Made by a program: the position numbers and the translations under genes. This document shows, piece by piece, positions 36,100-44,746 of a stretch of 64,000 nt of DNA (positions are counted from its first letter, which is position 1; every line of letters starts with the position of its first letter). The notes under the pieces are model-generated. The model was not told where the DNA came from and did not search any database. It saw only the letters and a list, made by a program, of their open reading frames with translations. The DNA lies in the NCBI GenBank assembly GCA_945883495.1, contig CAMCXS010000020.1:1-64000 (forward strand). Direction: 5' to 3'. The stretch is from Akkermansia muciniphila. GTDB taxonomy: Bacteria > Verrucomicrobiota > Verrucomicrobiia > Verrucomicrobiales > DEV007.

Positions 36100-36633
36100 G
36101 TGGAAAAGACCATGGCGACCTTGATTCGCACCTCCCCGCTCACTGAGACCAGCCTGATTGTGTATTGGTGCAGCGACCAGAAAGGCCTCATTAAAACGGC
36201 GGCCAAAGGTGCGTTGCGTCCGGCCAGTCCGTTCGCGGGCAAGCTGGATCTCTTCTTTGAGGCGGAACTCGTCTACGTCCCGAGCCGGGGGGGCGATCTG
36301 CACACTCTTAAGGAGGTCAACGTGCTGCAACCCCGGGAAGGGATTCGCTCCGCGTACCTGAATACTTTGGCGGCTGCATGCTTCGTGCGTTGGGTCGAAT
36401 TGGTCGCCGAACGGGAGACGCCGATTCCCGACATTGCGGATCTCCTGCGCCGTGGTCTCGATTTCCTGGACCGCAAACCCGCGGATTGGCGGGCGGTGCT
36501 CCACTTTGAAAAGCAGCTCACCGAGCTGACGGGCATTTACGAGCCCGGCGCGGTCCCGGCAGACCTGCTCACGGCGACCTTCGGCGGCCGTCCCAAGCAA
36601 CGGGATGAACTGGCCCGTACCTTCGCCCCGTGA
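36100..36633 (+). CDS. recO: Short RecO-like DNA repair protein
   Basis: RecO-type recombination mediator of 177 residues, shorter than the usual ~240. The N-terminal OB fold is clear: TLIRTSPLTETSLIV, then GLIKTAAKGALRP and FAGKLDLFFEAEL. The C-terminal helical part is truncated and lacks the four-cysteine zinc site of many RecO proteins. ATG 36100 or ATG 36112 may be used. It is followed after 106 bp by a TPR protein gene. RecO works with RecF and RecR to load RecA; neither is in the window. Confidence 0.85.
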   Translation: MEKTMATLIRTSPLTETSLIVYWCSDQKGLIKTAAKGALRPASPFAGKLDLFFEAELVYVPSRGGDLHTLKEVNVLQPREGIRSAYLNTLAAACFVRWVELVAERETPIPDIADLLRRGLDFLDRKPADWRAVLHFEKQLTELTGIYEPGAVPADLLTATFGGRPKQRDELARTFAP

Positions 36634-36739
36634 ATCGTACAGCCGACGTGGTTGGGCAAATTACGTGCTCGTGGGAGAGATCGCCTGTTCCCTTGTCCGG
36701 CGGCGTCTGAATCTATACAACAGGGTGCCTCTAAACCTC

Positions 36740-37648
36740 ATGACGAAGTCGCCTCCAGGGTCCAAATTGTTGGACGTTCTACGCAAGCGCGTCTCCTCGC
36801 TGATTGCGGAAGGCAGGATGGAGGAGGCGTTGCGGGTCGCGCAAACGGCTGCGGACGCCGCCCGTCGGCAGGTGAGCGGCGGGGATGCTCCGGCGCGCAC
36901 CCTGGTGTCATTTCTCCTGACGCTGGCGGATCTTCAGCGCGCCTTGGACGATCACGCCGGGGCGGAGCGATCCTACCTGGAAGGGTTGCGGTGGTCCGAG
37001 GATGCCGGAGAACCGGCAGTCTTCGAAGTTGCCCGTCTTCAGGCCGGATTGGCTTCGCTCTACGACTTTACCGGGCGCGAAAGCGAGGCGGCCCCACTCT
37101 ATGCCGCCGCGATCCATGCGCTGGATGCCCTGGGAGCCGACGGGCAACTGGAGGCCGCGTATCTCCACAACAATCTCGCGATGATCCTCAAAGGAGAAGG
37201 CGATTTTGTGCTGGCGGAGCAACACTATCGCGCTGCGCTCAAGGCTTTCCAGGTGGGCTTGGGATTGACCAGCACCACGGTGGCGACGGTTTTGAACAAC
37301 CTCGGAGGGCTTTACACGTTCATGTCGCGACCCGAGGAAGCGGCGGAGATGCATCAAAAAGCCTTGGAAATCCGGCAAGACAGTGATGGCCGGAACACGC
37401 CGGACCAAGCGCAGTCCCTCAGCAATCTCGCCGCCGTGTTTCACCGGGAAGGCGACTTCGCTCGGGCTCAACGGTACTACGAACAGGCGCGTCACCTCTT
37501 TGAACGGGATGTGCGAGGCGTGGAAGCGGATTACGCCATCGCGATGCGGAATTTCGCGGCGTTGTATCGGGAGCAAGGCGACGAAGCCCAGGCCTCCGCG
37601 ACGGAGGACGCAGCTCGCGCCCGGCTAGGGGATCGTTGGCAGGAATGA
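36740..37648 (+). CDS. Tetratricopeptide repeat protein
   Basis: Protein of 302 residues made almost entirely of TPR units of the kinesin-light-chain/NPHP3 type, for example AYLHNNLAMILKGEGDFVLAEQHYRAAL, TVLNNLGGLYTF, QSLSNLAAVFHREGDFARAQRYYEQA and the last NFAALYREQGDEAQA. There is no signal peptide, so it is probably a cytosolic scaffold. It lies between recO and the Tol-Pal genes, with a 151-bp gap to the latter. Although Tol-Pal operons often contain a TPR protein (YbgF/CpoB), this one lacks a signal peptide and precedes rather than follows pal. Confidence 0.85.
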   Translation: MTKSPPGSKLLDVLRKRVSSLIAEGRMEEALRVAQTAADAARRQVSGGDAPARTLVSFLLTLADLQRALDDHAGAERSYLEGLRWSEDAGEPAVFEVARLQAGLASLYDFTGRESEAAPLYAAAIHALDALGADGQLEAAYLHNNLAMILKGEGDFVLAEQHYRAALKAFQVGLGLTSTTVATVLNNLGGLYTFMSRPEEAAEMHQKALEIRQDSDGRNTPDQAQSLSNLAAVFHREGDFARAQRYYEQARHLFERDVRGVEADYAIAMRNFAALYREQGDEAQASATEDAARARLGDRWQE

Positions 37649-37799
37649 AAGTCGAGCAAATTCGCGCCGCCCTTGCGTCTCGCATTGAGCCTCTTCTGAA
37701 TACGCTTCTCTGAGCTTCAGTCAGAAGCAGGTTGAAACCCGGGCACGGTGGGATGAATGGTCGTGCCGGGATGCGTCCTCGTCCGGCGCCTTTGTCGTC

Positions 37800-38828
37800 A
37801 TGCTCTCGCCTGTTGCCATGCCCTCGCCTCTTTTCGCCATCGATCTCAACAACTTGAATTGGGGGATGAAGGGTTTCTCCTACGCCCTCAACGAGTCGCA
37901 CTTACCGGGGCTCATCATCACCGGGAGCCTGCTGTTGCTTTCGGTGATCAGTTGGTCCGTGATGTTCAGCAAGCTGGCCATGGTCAGCGGAGCCGCCCAG
38001 AAGAACTACCGGTTCATGTTTGGGTTCCGTAAAGCCCGGACCGTGATGGAGCCTTACGAAGCGAATTTCTCGGTGCCGGGTTCCCCACTTTATGGCGTTT
38101 ACCGCACGGGAAGCCGCGAGCTGGCGATTCACCTCACAGGCACGCTCGATCCCGAGGAAGCGCGTCGCGCGCGGCTGCCAGAGGAAGGCATGATCACCCC
38201 GGATCAAATGAACGCGGTGCGCAACGCCATGGACCGGGCCATCGGCGAAGCCGTGGTCAGCTTGGAATCCAAGATGACCTTCCTGGCCACCGCCGTGAGT
38301 GGGGCTCCATTCCTCGGCTTGCTCGGGACGGTCTGGGGCGTCATGGAAACGTTTAGCGGCGTGGCCTCGGCTGGTAGTTCCGCCAGCATCCAAAGCATGG
38401 CCCCCGGCGTCGCCGCCGCGCTTGTCACCACCGTGGTCGGTCTGCTCGTCGCCATCCCGGCCATGTTCGGCTACAACTTTCTGGTGAGCCAGATCCGCAC
38501 CCATGTTCTGGAAATGCACAACTTCGCGGCGGAGCTCACCTCTCTCTTCGAGCGCGAGTTCGTGAACTTTGGACAACCGGCCGCCGCCGCGCTCCCGCAC
38601 GCTAGGGAGACCTACGACGCCTACCGGCCGGCTCCCGTTCCTGCTCCGGTCCTGCCGCCTTACACCGAACCGGTGCCACTCGTGCCTGCACATTCCGGCC
38701 ACGGCGGGGCGGCTCCTCCGCTCGACTCGTTCCTCCCTTCCCGGGTCGTGCCCCGGCCAGAAGGACCTCCGATCAATCCGATCGCGCAGCAGGCGGCAGC
38801 GCATCGCCGCCAACAATCCGGCCAATAG
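37800..38828 (+). CDS. TolQ/ExbB-family proton channel
   Basis: Inner-membrane proton channel subunit of 342 residues. There are three hydrophobic helices (about 38-58, 165-190, 205-230). The family core is LATAVSGAPFLGLLGTVWGVMETF followed by GVAAALVTTVVGLLVAIPAMFGYN. A ~100-residue Pro-rich cytoplasmic tail follows, longer than typical. It is the first gene of a Tol-Pal-type run: channel, TolR-like, TolA/TonB-like, TolB, Pal. ATG 37800 or 37818 may be the start. The set energises the outer membrane during division. Confidence 0.9.
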   Translation: MLSPVAMPSPLFAIDLNNLNWGMKGFSYALNESHLPGLIITGSLLLLSVISWSVMFSKLAMVSGAAQKNYRFMFGFRKARTVMEPYEANFSVPGSPLYGVYRTGSRELAIHLTGTLDPEEARRARLPEEGMITPDQMNAVRNAMDRAIGEAVVSLESKMTFLATAVSGAPFLGLLGTVWGVMETFSGVASAGSSASIQSMAPGVAAALVTTVVGLLVAIPAMFGYNFLVSQIRTHVLEMHNFAAELTSLFEREFVNFGQPAAAALPHARETYDAYRPAPVPAPVLPPYTEPVPLVPAHSGHGGAAPPLDSFLPSRVVPRPEGPPINPIAQQAAAHRRQQSGQ

Positions 38829-38846
38829 TTCACCGGGGAGAACGAC

Positions 38847-39269
38847 ATGTCGCGCAAGTCAAACAATGTGCTGGACGCGTCCCTCGGGAACTTGGCGGAA
38901 CTCAACGTCACTCCGTTGCTGGACCTCGCCTTCGTGCTCCTCATCATTTTCATGATGACCGCTCCCTTCATGACCGAGAGCGCGGATTTGGTCATTCCCA
39001 CCAGCAAAGCTTCCCGGGAAGCGGTCGATCCCAGCCAAGTCCATGTCGTGTCCGTGAATCGCGACCGGCAAATTTTCCTCGGTGAAGAAGAGATGACCCC
39101 AGAGGTGTTGCGCGATGCCTTGGCCGGGTTGCACACCAAGGACCCGGAAACGGCGCTCGTCATTCGGGCGGATCGTCAACTCCTGGTTGAGGATCTGGTG
39201 GCCGTGATGGACATCGCCAAAAGCGTCCATATCACCAAAGTAGGCGTGGTCACCAAGCCGGTAGAGTGA
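38847..39269 (+). CDS. TolR/ExbD-family protein
   Basis: Single-span inner-membrane protein of 140 residues. The helix PLLDLAFVLLIIFMMTAPFM carries the channel-facing Asp of the NVTPLLDLAFV motif, and the periplasmic domain ends in VHITKVGVVTK, typical of ExbD/TolR. It lies 18 bp after the TolQ-like gene. The stop overlaps the next gene's GTG start. Confidence 0.93.
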   Translation: MSRKSNNVLDASLGNLAELNVTPLLDLAFVLLIIFMMTAPFMTESADLVIPTSKASREAVDPSQVHVVSVNRDRQIFLGEEEMTPEVLRDALAGLHTKDPETALVIRADRQLLVEDLVAVMDIAKSVHITKVGVVTKPVE

Positions 39270-40396
39270 GTCTCGTGAGCGACTCTTCCGCCAGTTCCGC
39301 CGCCCGGATGGAGCGCTTTGGCATTTTGCCAGCGGATGGCTTCGCTTGGCGATTCATCCTCGTTTTTGCCCTTCACGCCGGTGCTCTCTATTTCCTCGTC
39401 ACCAGGATGCAGCAACCGGTGTCGATCATCCTGGCGGGGGAACCGGCCGGCGGTGGAGGCGGTGCTGTGGTCGACTCCGTCCCCCTTGATGAAGTGAATT
39501 GGGTGGATGCTTCGATGACCGCTCCAGAGATCCGGTTGCCCAAGCCACCCCCGATCGCCGCGAACGAGCCGGAGTCGGACCTTCCGCTGCTGCCGCAAGC
39601 CAAGGAACCCCTCCCGCCTCCGCTCCAGCCCGCGCTGGAGCCGGAAACGAAGCCGGAACCAATGCCAGAGCCGCCGAAGGAGGTGGCTCTAAGACCAATT
39701 CCCAAGCCGGAGCCGCCCAAGGAAGCGGTCCTCAAACCGGTTCCCAAACCCGAGCCGCCGAAAACTGTGGTCCTCAAACCCGCGCCGGTACCCTTGCCTC
39801 AGCCTCAGCCGGCGCCCGAGTCCGTGCCTCCGAAGCCGAAACCAAAGCCCGTGGTGCTAAAACCGGCATTACCTCCCGCCCCCAAACCGGCAGTGGTGGC
39901 CGCAAAGCCGGTCGTCCCGAAGCCGATTCCCACGCCGACGTCGGCGCCCACCCCTAAGCTTCCCCCGACTCCAGCGAACTCCCCTGCGCCGGTTCGCGCC
40001 GTTCCGGTGGCGGGGCCGGTCACGTCCACCCCTGGGGCCGGAACGGGCATGGGGAATTTGGCTGCCGGCGCGGGCGGCTTTGGCTCGGGGCCCGGGGGGG
40101 ACGGAGGGCCGACGAGTGACATTTCCGCCTTCCACCTCCGCGTCAAAGACGCCTACATCTCGCAGTGGCAGCAGCCGTATCAGCTCGTCGAGTCTGGATC
40201 TAAATACCGGGTCCGGGTCGAAATTGTCATCGGCCGCACCGGGAATGTCGTTTCCGCCAGGGTCGTTGCCCGGTCCGGAAACGCGGAGATGGACCGGTCG
40301 GTCCAAGAGGCGGTGAGCCGCGTGAGTCAGGTGGACCCGTTGCCAGCTGGCATCGGGGGAGGCACTTACGCGATTTTATTGAATTTCGACATCTAA
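39266..40396 (+). CDS. TolA/TonB-like energy transducer
   Basis: Protein of 376 residues. One N-terminal membrane helix (about 28-48), a long Pro/Lys/Glu-rich rigid region (about 90-270), a Gly-rich hinge, and a C-terminal TonB-type domain (about 290-376; YRVRVEIVIGRTGNVVSARVVARSGN). GTG 39266 overlaps the preceding TGA. The domain is of TonB_C type, but the position before tolB and pal says TolA function. Three near-tandem Pro-Lys-Pro-Glu-Pro units suggest repeat expansion in the rod. Confidence 0.88.
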   Translation: MSLVSDSSASSAARMERFGILPADGFAWRFILVFALHAGALYFLVTRMQQPVSIILAGEPAGGGGGAVVDSVPLDEVNWVDASMTAPEIRLPKPPPIAANEPESDLPLLPQAKEPLPPPLQPALEPETKPEPMPEPPKEVALRPIPKPEPPKEAVLKPVPKPEPPKTVVLKPAPVPLPQPQPAPESVPPKPKPKPVVLKPALPPAPKPAVVAAKPVVPKPIPTPTSAPTPKLPPTPANSPAPVRAVPVAGPVTSTPGAGTGMGNLAAGAGGFGSGPGGDGGPTSDISAFHLRVKDAYISQWQQPYQLVESGSKYRVRVEIVIGRTGNVVSARVVARSGNAEMDRSVQEAVSRVSQVDPLPAGIGGGTYAILLNFDI

Positions 40397-40416
40397 ACTC
40401 CGCGCGCCGGAGTTTT
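40395..40416 (+). terminator. Hairpin after the TolA-like gene
   Basis: AAACTCCG (40395-40402) pairs with CGGAGTTT (40408-40415) around a CGCGC loop, followed by one more T and then non-T sequence. It overlaps the stop codon. The short T-run makes it a weak terminator or attenuator between tolA and tolB. Confidence 0.5.
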
Positions 40417-40562
40417 GCCATCGCAAGCCACGGGGCAGGCACCGTCTAGGGCGAGGGCTGGGGCGCGGTCAGGAAACTCTGGCGCGAAATCCATAAAGAG
40501 AAACTCAACTTCAAGGAGTTTCTTACCTTTGACATTTTAAAAACTTCGCCGAATATTAAGGA

Positions 40563-41735
40563 ATGCGCTTTGAGTTTTTCAATGTTCTCCTGGTGATCGG
40601 GATGGCGGGCGCCGGGTTCGTCAGCATCTTGATCGGACAACCGGTGGAAATCACCATCACCGGCCAGCGCGGCTTCCCGGTGGCGATGCGGAGCTTTCAG
40701 GGCGCTTCCGGAGCCGAAGCGGCGGAAGCCGTGAGCAGTGATCTGCGCCGTTCTGGCCGGATTCGTTTCCAGCCGACGCCCGCCGGTGCCTTCACCGTGG
40801 AAGGGAGCGCGCAGGCTGGAGGTCTTCAAGGCCGGGTCACCAGTCCCGACGGCAAGATCATCCTGGAGCGCAAGTACAACGGAGGATCCGCTGCGGTCCT
40901 GGCGCATCGCTTCGCCGATGACGCGGTGGCGGTGATCACCGGCGTGCCCGGGATTTCCCAATCCAAGCTGGCCTTCTCCGTGAAGAAGTCCGGACGCAAA
41001 GAGCTTTACGTATGCGATTACGACGGCGCGAACCTCCAGCAAGTCACGCGGGACAACTCCATCAGCGTCAGCCCAGCGTTGAGCGCGGATCGCAACCGTT
41101 TGGCTTACACCGGATACCTGAATGGCTACGCGGATATCTATCTGATCGATTTGGCAACCGGTCGCCGGGACAAGATCGTGGCCGAGCCGGGCACAAACAC
41201 AGGTGCCTCGTTTTCCCCGGCGGGTGACCGCATCGCTTGCACCATCAGCGCGAGCGGGAATCCGGAACTGTTCGTCGTCCCAGTCCGTGGCGGCCGCGGC
41301 AAGCGCCTCACCCAATCGCGCTTCGTGGAATCCTCCCCCTGCTGGGCGCCGGACGGCCGGAGCATCCTCTTCGTTTCCGACGCCACGGGTGCGCCGCAAC
41401 TGTACGTGATCCCGGCGGAAGGCGGACGTCCCCAACGGATCGATACGGGTCATGGCTACTGCGTGGAGCCGGACTGGGCGCCCAACGGGAACTTGATTGC
41501 CTTCAACGTCCGCGAAGGCGGCCGCAACCACGTGGCCGTGTATGATTTCCGGACCCGGACCACCCGCGTCGTCACCAGCGGCGCCAATGCCGAGACCCCG
41601 GTTTGGGGCGCGGATTCCCAACACCTCGCCTATGTTCAGTCCGGCACGCTCTACGTGCATGACGTGGAAACCGGCACCCGCAATCCGGTGGTCAGCGGGT
41701 TTGGTGAAGTGTCTGAGCCAGCTTGGTCTCGTTGA
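40563..41735 (+). CDS. tolB: TolB-like protein
   Basis: Periplasmic beta-propeller protein of 390 residues. A signal-anchor-like hydrophobic N-terminus is followed by a TolB N-terminal domain (about 25-130) and PD40-type propeller repeats, such as ISVSPALSADRNRLAYTG, GASFSPAGDRIACTIS, SSPCWAPDGRSILFVS and EPDWAPNGNLIAFN. Position between the TolA-like gene and pal makes the call firm. It links the inner-membrane Tol complex to Pal. Confidence 0.93.
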   Translation: MRFEFFNVLLVIGMAGAGFVSILIGQPVEITITGQRGFPVAMRSFQGASGAEAAEAVSSDLRRSGRIRFQPTPAGAFTVEGSAQAGGLQGRVTSPDGKIILERKYNGGSAAVLAHRFADDAVAVITGVPGISQSKLAFSVKKSGRKELYVCDYDGANLQQVTRDNSISVSPALSADRNRLAYTGYLNGYADIYLIDLATGRRDKIVAEPGTNTGASFSPAGDRIACTISASGNPELFVVPVRGGRGKRLTQSRFVESSPCWAPDGRSILFVSDATGAPQLYVIPAEGGRPQRIDTGHGYCVEPDWAPNGNLIAFNVREGGRNHVAVYDFRTRTTRVVTSGANAETPVWGADSQHLAYVQSGTLYVHDVETGTRNPVVSGFGEVSEPAWSR

Positions 41736-41761
41736 ATTCAGCCCATTTACCCGTCCCAATC

Positions 41762-42364
41762 ATGAAATCCACTCGCACCCGCAATCGCACTCGTTTCGTG
41801 CTCCTCGCGCTGCTCAACGCGGCGCCGCTTTTGGCTGCCTTCTCCCTAGGTCTCACTGGTTGCGCCAACCGCAAAGGAAGTCCTTCCCTCGGTGGCCCTG
41901 AATACGGTTCCGAAGGTTCCGCCAGCCCCTACGGCGATGTCTACGACAGTTCGGCCGAAGGCGGTTACGGCGGCGATATGCCGCTCGCGGGCCGCACCAA
42001 CGGCGTCAATTTCTTCAGCTCCAACGTGCAACGGGATCTCTTCCCGCCGGTCTACTTCGGTTTCGATCAATACGAAATCGCCAACACCGAATTCAGCAAG
42101 GTCCAACAGGTCGCCGATTATCTGCGCGGCAATCCTTCCAAGCTCATCATCGCCGGCCACACCGATTCCGTGGGCACTCCCGATTACAACCGCAACCTCG
42201 GTGAACTGCGGTCGCAAGCGGTCCGGGCCGCCCTTGTGCAGCTCGGAGTCGATCCCAGCCGGGTGCAAACCGTCAGTTTCGGAGAAGATTATCCGTCCGA
42301 CCCGAGCGAAACTGAAAGCGCCCACGTCGCGAACCGTCGCGCCGAGTTTGGGTTCCACCGTTGA
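41762..42364 (+). CDS. pal: Peptidoglycan-associated lipoprotein Pal (OmpA family)
   Basis: Outer-membrane lipoprotein of 200 residues. The signal peptide ends in an LTGC lipobox (Cys about 34). The C-terminal OmpA-type domain has VYFGFDQYEI, IIAGHTDSVGTPDYNRNLGELRS-like peptidoglycan-binding sequence and ANRRAEF at the end. ATG 41762 gives a typical lipoprotein leader. It lies 26 bp after tolB and completes the Tol-Pal system. No YbgF/CpoB follows. Confidence 0.95.
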   Translation: MKSTRTRNRTRFVLLALLNAAPLLAAFSLGLTGCANRKGSPSLGGPEYGSEGSASPYGDVYDSSAEGGYGGDMPLAGRTNGVNFFSSNVQRDLFPPVYFGFDQYEIANTEFSKVQQVADYLRGNPSKLIIAGHTDSVGTPDYNRNLGELRSQAVRAALVQLGVDPSRVQTVSFGEDYPSDPSETESAHVANRRAEFGFHR

Positions 42365-42411
42365 GGCGACTTGACCGTTGACCGGGAGGCTCCGCGCGAG
42401 TTGGTTGCGAC

Positions 42412-43080
42412 ATGACCGCCCCGGCGACTCCCGCCACAAACCCTCCATCGGGCCCCGAACCTTCTTGGGGCGGTTGCATCGTCCCCTTGGTGGTGGGTTT
42501 GTTTTTCCTGAGCCTGGGCACTTGCGTGGTCATGACCGGCGTGGTCCAGAACAGGGCCCTGGCGGAATTCGTGGATGACAAGCCGCTGTCGCTGGAGCCG
42601 TTGCAACCGGACGCCGCGGCGATCGGGCGGGCGAGGGCGGCCGCGGAACAGATTCGCCAAGCCGCCTTAAATGGGACGGCCGCTGACGTCCCGATCACCG
42701 CGGAGATCCTCAACACCTGGATCGCCACTTCGCCCTGGCTCGATGCTTACCGGAGCACGGCGCGCGTCCGCTCCATCACGCCGCGGGGGATCGTCGCGGA
42801 GATGAGTCAGGAACTGCGGGGCAAACGATTTCTCAACGGCACCTTCCGCTTCACGGTGGCCCAGTCCGCCACGAACACCTGGCAGCTGATGCTGGAAGAT
42901 ATCGAGGTCCCCGGCCGCACCGTGCCGCCTCCGTTTATTCAGAGCTACCGGAATCTCCACATGTTCCGGTTCGATGCCGGCATCCCGGAGTTGCAAGCCG
43001 TCCTCAAGCGAATCTCCGCGATCCGCTTGGAAGAGGGGCAGATCGTAGTCTCGATTCCGGCCCAACCGGCGACTCCGTGA
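42412..43080 (+). CDS. Hypothetical membrane-anchored protein
   Basis: Unrecognised protein of 222 residues. A Pro-rich cytosolic N-terminus precedes one transmembrane helix (about 22-45). The extracytoplasmic part includes AEILNTWIATSPWLDAYRS, a form seen in proteins with a polymer- or lipid-binding beta-layer, but no family is claimed. Its stop overlaps the GTG start of the next gene, which in turn overlaps an HTTM gene, so the three form one translation-coupled unit after pal. Confidence 0.7.
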   Translation: MTAPATPATNPPSGPEPSWGGCIVPLVVGLFFLSLGTCVVMTGVVQNRALAEFVDDKPLSLEPLQPDAAAIGRARAAAEQIRQAALNGTAADVPITAEILNTWIATSPWLDAYRSTARVRSITPRGIVAEMSQELRGKRFLNGTFRFTVAQSATNTWQLMLEDIEVPGRTVPPPFIQSYRNLHMFRFDAGIPELQAVLKRISAIRLEEGQIVVSIPAQPATP

Positions 43081-43739
43081 ACGCGAACGCGAAGGTAATC
43101 CCGCACCTCCGGGGAACCCTCGTGGCGGTCCACCTCGTAGCGATCACCGCCGGTTCGCTCCCGGTGCTGGTCGATGAGCGGATTCTCACGCCAGAAACCT
43201 GGAAAGACCCGGTCGCGTTGCAGGAGTTCGGGCGTTGGTCGAACGGGCTGGCCCAAATCGGGATCGAGCGGAGCGTCGATGAGGTGGGAGCCATGTTGTG
43301 GGACGTGGCCAGTTCCGTGCTCCGATTCCAGCGGACCGTGCAGGCGCCGTTTCAAGGGTATTACCAGGAGGCCGGGACGCGGCAACGCTGGCGCATGTTT
43401 CCCGCCTCAGTGGAGGAAACGCTTCGGTTCCGGATCGATGTAGAGCGCAACGGCGGCTGGGAAACGATTTACCGGATGGGCGATCCCGAGCGACCCTGGG
43501 GGAGGGAACACTTCGACCGGGACCGGGTTCGGGCCGCGCTCAATCTCTATGCGTGGGGGCTTTACCCGGAGAGCTACGAGCAGCTGGTCGATTGGATTGC
43601 GGCCCGGGCGCCGGGCGAGGGCAAGGTCCGCATCGGGTTCGAGGCATTGCCGGCGATCGCTCCGGGCGAAGCGGGGCGGCATCGGGAGGCGAGCGATTGG
43701 CCCGAGCAACGTTTGGTTCGTGAGCGGGAGCGTCGATGA
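43077..43739 (+). CDS. Hypothetical protein upstream of HTTM gene
   Basis: Protein of 220 residues with one hydrophobic N-terminal segment (about 12-32) and a soluble C-terminal part rich in Trp/Arg (RQRWRMFPASVEETLRFRIDV, PWGREHFDRDRVRAALNLYAW). Small proteins of this kind often precede HTTM genes; I do not know their function. GTG 43077 overlaps the preceding stop and the gene's own stop overlaps ATG 43736. Confidence 0.7.
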   Translation: MNANAKVIPHLRGTLVAVHLVAITAGSLPVLVDERILTPETWKDPVALQEFGRWSNGLAQIGIERSVDEVGAMLWDVASSVLRFQRTVQAPFQGYYQEAGTRQRWRMFPASVEETLRFRIDVERNGGWETIYRMGDPERPWGREHFDRDRVRAALNLYAWGLYPESYEQLVDWIAARAPGEGKVRIGFEALPAIAPGEAGRHREASDWPEQRLVRERERR

Positions 43740-44698
43740 AGCAGCTCTGGTTTCGCTGGGTGCGCCTTCTGGAAACGGTGGAGCCGGCGGAGTCGTTGGC
43801 GCTTTGCCGGATCATGGCCGGGATCGGGTTGATGGCCTCGGTGAGCTTTGCCTGGCATCACGAGACTTGGCGATTGCTGTGGTTGGACGCCGCGGAGGGC
43901 GGATACCGAACGTTGGCGGAATTGCCTTGGCTGATCCGCTTGGCTGGCGGCGCGAGACCGGGAGTGGTGCCGCCGATGATGGTTCTCGCAGGGCTCTGTG
44001 GCTTGGCGTTGCTGCTGGGGTGGCGCGCCCGGTGGAGCGCCGCGGTCGGTCTGGTGCTCTTCAATTCCTTGATCCGCATCAATCCGCATGACGGCAGCGC
44101 CTACGATTCCTTGCTGACCAATCAGCTTTTCCTCCTGGCGTGGGCGCATTCCGCCGGCACGTGGTCCCTGGAGGCTCGGCTGCGGCACGGTTCGTGGGGC
44201 CCGCTGACGTTGGTGCCCGCTTGGCCGCGCTGGGTGATGATCGTCCAGCTTGTCCTCTGTTATGCCTCCACCGGGATGCAAAAGCTCGGGGCTACGTGGC
44301 TGCCGGGAGGCGAGCTCAGCGCCGTGCATTACATTCTCCAGGATCCGTTCTGGCGCCGGTTTGACCTTGATCTTTGGCTCCCCGGATGTCTTTGGCTGAC
44401 CCGTTTGGCGACGGCGGCGACTTGGTGGTTTGAAGTGCTCGCTCCGCTGCTCCTGGTGGCGCTTTGGTTGCGGGCCACGCCCAAGCGGCCCGGTTTCTGG
44501 CGGGCGTTGTGCCACCGGTTCGATCCCCGCGTCGCCTTCGCCGTCTTTGGGATTCTTTTTCACCTCGGCTTGCATCTGCTGATGCGGATCGGGCCCTTCT
44601 CTTGGATCATCGTCTCATATTACCCGGCCTTGTGGGCTGGGAGCGAGATCCGGGGCTTTTGTGAGCTCTTGGAAAGGAATCCGAAACGATCGCCGTGA
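43736..44698 (+). CDS. HTTM domain membrane protein
   Basis: Polytopic membrane protein of 320 residues with about seven hydrophobic segments. It resembles HTTM proteins, which are related to the membrane domain of vitamin K-dependent gamma-carboxylase. Typical cues are the early LCRIMAGIGLM helix, DGSAYDSLLTNQLFLLAWA, YASTGMQKLGATWLPGGE and WFEVLAPLLLV. The conserved Lys of the QKLG motif is present. The soluble carboxylase-like part is absent. Enzymatic activity of stand-alone bacterial HTTM proteins is not established. Confidence 0.82.
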   Translation: MKQLWFRWVRLLETVEPAESLALCRIMAGIGLMASVSFAWHHETWRLLWLDAAEGGYRTLAELPWLIRLAGGARPGVVPPMMVLAGLCGLALLLGWRARWSAAVGLVLFNSLIRINPHDGSAYDSLLTNQLFLLAWAHSAGTWSLEARLRHGSWGPLTLVPAWPRWVMIVQLVLCYASTGMQKLGATWLPGGELSAVHYILQDPFWRRFDLDLWLPGCLWLTRLATAATWWFEVLAPLLLVALWLRATPKRPGFWRALCHRFDPRVAFAVFGILFHLGLHLLMRIGPFSWIIVSYYPALWAGSEIRGFCELLERNPKRSP

Positions 44699-44746
44699 GA
44701 AAGTCCCGGTTGCCCTTTTCTGATTTCTCGAATAGATCCTTAACAG

